Assembly (NCBI RefSeq): GCF_003112515.1
Contig: NZ_BEVZ01000002.1
Span: 806,001-870,000, forward strand
Length of the DNA: 64,000 nt
Direction of reading: 5' to 3'
Source: Streptomyces fragilis
Lineage (GTDB): Bacteria > Actinomycetota > Actinomycetes > Streptomycetales > Streptomycetaceae
A program made the position numbers and the translations under genes. The notes under the pieces were generated by a model, which ran no database searches, was not told the DNA's origin, and saw only the letters and a list, made by a program, of their open reading frames with translations. Below are positions 62,219 to 64,000 of this stretch, piece after piece. How positions within the stretch are numbered: the first letter of the stretch is position 1; every line of letters begins with the position of its first letter.

Positions 62219-62445
62219 GCGGCGCGCCGTCCGCGGTCCGCGCCCGGAGGACCGCCCGTCGCCATCGCCCGTCGCTCGTCGCTCGCCGTGGGGCGGCAGG
62301 AAGCGGACAATGGGGGAGAGGCACCCTGACCTCTCCCGTCTCCCCACGGCCCGCCGTCCCGACGGGCGGAACCCGGTCACCACCTCCGTCGCGGGACACG
62401 CACGGAGCGGGGAGCCCGAGGCCGGCCACGACAGGAGGGCGGACG

Positions 62446-62547
62446 ATGACCAGCACGAGGCGGCACGGCGAGGCCGACCGCGCACCGGCACGGTGTCGCG
62501 CGGTCACCGGTCGGCACGACCGGGCGGGCAGGCGGCCTCCGCCGTGA
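62446..62547 (+). CDS. Short ORF translationally coupled to the next PP2C gene
   Basis: A 33-codon ORF (MTSTRRHGEADRAPARC...) with a strong GGAGGGCGG site 4 bases before its ATG. It ends in a GTGA overlap with the start of the following phosphatase, which has no good ribosome site of its own. It could be a coupling peptide, or the N-terminus of the phosphatase split by a 1-nt indel. No similarity recognised. Confidence 0.35.
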   Translation: MTSTRRHGEADRAPARCRAVTGRHDRAGRRPPP

Positions 62548-63773
62548 TCGGCCGGGCCGAGGCGGCGTTGTCGTGGGTGCGGATGGTCCAGGCCAGTCAC
62601 ACCGCCACCTTCGAGCAGATTCCGGACCTGATCGTCAAGCACGCCGCCGGTGTCGGGCTGCACGACACGGCCGTCTTCGTCGTCGACGTCCGGGAGACGG
62701 TGCTGCGCCGGGTGACCGGCGTGGGGCCGGACGCGGGGCAGGGCGGGCAGGAGTACCCCATCGGCGGAAGCCTGCCCGGTCACGCCTTCCAGCGCGTGGA
62801 GGTGCTGCCCGAGCCGTCGGCGGGAGTTTCCCCGGGCCGGCGGCGCCGCTGGTGGGTGGCCGTGACCGACGGAGTGGAGCGCCTGGGCGTCCTGCGCACC
62901 GACACCGACACGGACACCGACGACGAGCAGACCCGCACCGTCCTCCGCGACCTCGCGTCGACGACGGCTCTGCTCCTGATCAGCAAGCGGTCCTTCAGCG
63001 ACTCCTACGCACGTCTGGTGCGCACCTCGCCGATGAACGTCGCCGCGGAAATGCAGTGGAACCTCACTCCGCCGGCCGCGTACGCCGGTCAGGACATCAC
63101 CGTCGGCGCCGTGGCCGAACCCGCGTACGAGATCGGCGGCGACGCCTTCGACTACGCGGTGAGCGGTGACGTGCTCAGCCTGAGCGTCTTCGACGCCATG
63201 GGGCACGACACCACCGCGGGCATCACCGCGAACGTGGCCGTCGCCGCGTGCCGCAACGCCCGCCGTCAGGGAGCGTCGCTGACCGAGACCGGTGAGCAGG
63301 TCGAACGCGTGCTGCTGGAACAGTTCGGCGGAATCCGCTACGTCACCGGCATCATGGCCCACCTGGAGATGCGGACCGGGCGGCTGACCTGGATCAACCG
63401 TGGGCACCATCTGCCGATCCTGATCCGGGGCAACCGGTGGACGACCGAGCTGACCTGCCCGCCCGCCGGGCCGATGGGAACCGACCTCGGTCTGCCGGTG
63501 ACCGAGTGCGCCGAGTCGCTGGAGCCCGGCGACCGCCTGCTGCTGTACACCGACGGAGTCGTCGAGGCGCGGGACTCCAGGGGCAGGGAGTTCGGCAAGG
63601 ACCGGTTCGTCGACTTCGTCCGGCGGCATCATTCGGGCCGGCACACCCTGCACGAGACGCTGCGCAGGCTGATGGCGGCCGTCATGGAGCACAACGACGG
63701 GCAGATCGACGACGACGCGACGGTCCTGCTGGCGGAATGGCGCAGCGGACGGCAGGACGCGCTCACGCCGTGA
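62544..63773 (+). CDS. GAF-PP2C (SpoIIE/RsbU-type) serine phosphatase
   Basis: A 409-residue protein starting VIGRAEAALSWVRMVQASHTATFEQIPD: GAF-like region about 15-150 and PP2C about 170-400 with intact metal positions (IGGDAFDYA, VFDAMGHDTTAG, LYTDGVVEARD, IDDDATVLLAEW). Paralogous in layout to the preceding phosphatase. The frame stays open upstream to 62310, but that extension is Arg/Gly-rich with no homology signal, so the coupled GTG is preferred. Confidence 0.87.
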   Translation: MIGRAEAALSWVRMVQASHTATFEQIPDLIVKHAAGVGLHDTAVFVVDVRETVLRRVTGVGPDAGQGGQEYPIGGSLPGHAFQRVEVLPEPSAGVSPGRRRRWWVAVTDGVERLGVLRTDTDTDTDDEQTRTVLRDLASTTALLLISKRSFSDSYARLVRTSPMNVAAEMQWNLTPPAAYAGQDITVGAVAEPAYEIGGDAFDYAVSGDVLSLSVFDAMGHDTTAGITANVAVAACRNARRQGASLTETGEQVERVLLEQFGGIRYVTGIMAHLEMRTGRLTWINRGHHLPILIRGNRWTTELTCPPAGPMGTDLGLPVTECAESLEPGDRLLLYTDGVVEARDSRGREFGKDRFVDFVRRHHSGRHTLHETLRRLMAAVMEHNDGQIDDDATVLLAEWRSGRQDALTP

Positions 63774-63775
63774 AA

Positions 63776-63808
63776 CCGGGCGTCAGCCGACGGGTGGCCG
63801 ACGCCCGG
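63776..63808. terminator. Terminator after PP2C gene
   Basis: CCGGGCGTC (63776-63784) pairs with GACGCCCGG (63800-63808), directly after the stop codon; it faces the convergent lectin-domain gene. Confidence 0.65.
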
Positions 63809-63879
63809 CTTCCCGAGGGGCTCATGAACCGCGGTGCACGGTCAGGAGCCGCTCGGCGGACGGTTGGTGAGGGGTCCGG

Positions 63880-64000
<121 letters not shown>

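Overview
The window is a stretch of a Streptomyces (or very close actinomycete) chromosome. The evidence is very high G+C with strongly G/C-ending codons, frequent GTG starts and 4-bp ATGA/GTGA overlaps, a complete conservon (cvnABCD plus two P450s), SpoIIE/RsbU-type phosphatases, secreted plant-polymer hydrolases with CBM2/CBM13 modules, and rare TTA codons confined to a few genes. I found no rRNA, tRNA, CRISPR array, insertion sequence or phage gene.

Layout. 1-3.5 kb: the end of a membrane protein, an AzgA-type purine permease and a divergent XRE regulator. 3.7-7.5 kb: divergent secreted GH10 xylanase and GH5 mannanase, with two CebR-type boxes and xylanase-type palindromes between them. 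7.6-21.1 kb: an organosulfur block. It has an Ecm4-like glutathione transferase behind a Cys-containing leader peptide, then a divergent locus: FAD protein and ABC permease on the minus strand, and leader peptide, GNAT, SBP, permease, ATPase, SBP and three flavin monooxygenases on the plus strand. 21.6-28.7 kb: a GntR-headed operon with ferredoxin, SBP with a NosL-like tail, permease, ATPase and an AprA/fumarate-reductase-like flavoprotein fused to HEAT repeats. 29.0-34.4 kb: the conservon with two cytochromes P450. 34.5-37.7 kb: a persulfide/sulfite detoxification operon (MBL-rhodanese, rhodanese, TauE exporter, rhodanese-DUF2892) behind two CsoR/CstR-type operators.

37.8-44.4 kb: a monosaccharide ABC importer and a divergently placed GH62 arabinofuranosidase, which share a LacI-type operator core, with a DUF2975 membrane protein between them. 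44.4-46.2 kb: a GH15 glucoamylase/trehalase-like enzyme. 46.4-52.1 kb: a nickel-type nikABCDE operon with a Nur-like box, whose NikD carries a 99-bp tandem repeat. 52.1-54.5 kb: a repeat-containing membrane ORF whose frame does not close, then a PepSY membrane protein. 54.7-57.1 kb: a PAS/GAF/PP2C/HATPase regulator that has lost three metal-binding Asp positions. 57.2-60.9 kb: a type III polyketide cluster (FAD hydroxylase, ICMT-like methyltransferase, type III PKS, divergent UbiA). 61-63.8 kb: two intact PP2C phosphatases. The right edge holds the C-terminal end of a ricin-B/CBM13 lectin domain on the minus strand.

Two themes run through the window. One is plant-polysaccharide use: xylanase, mannanase, arabinofuranosidase and a sugar importer, wired by at least two LacI-family operator types. 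The other is sulfur: two Cys-type leader peptides, an organosulfur import/oxygenation locus, an AprA-like redox module and a persulfide operon, all within about 30 kb. The organosulfur locus matches, part for part, the Bacillus subtilis snaA-tcyJKLMN-cmo operon for S-modified cysteines. With the HEAT-fused flavoprotein/ferredoxin/ABC operon, it is the best candidate here for a poorly described system.
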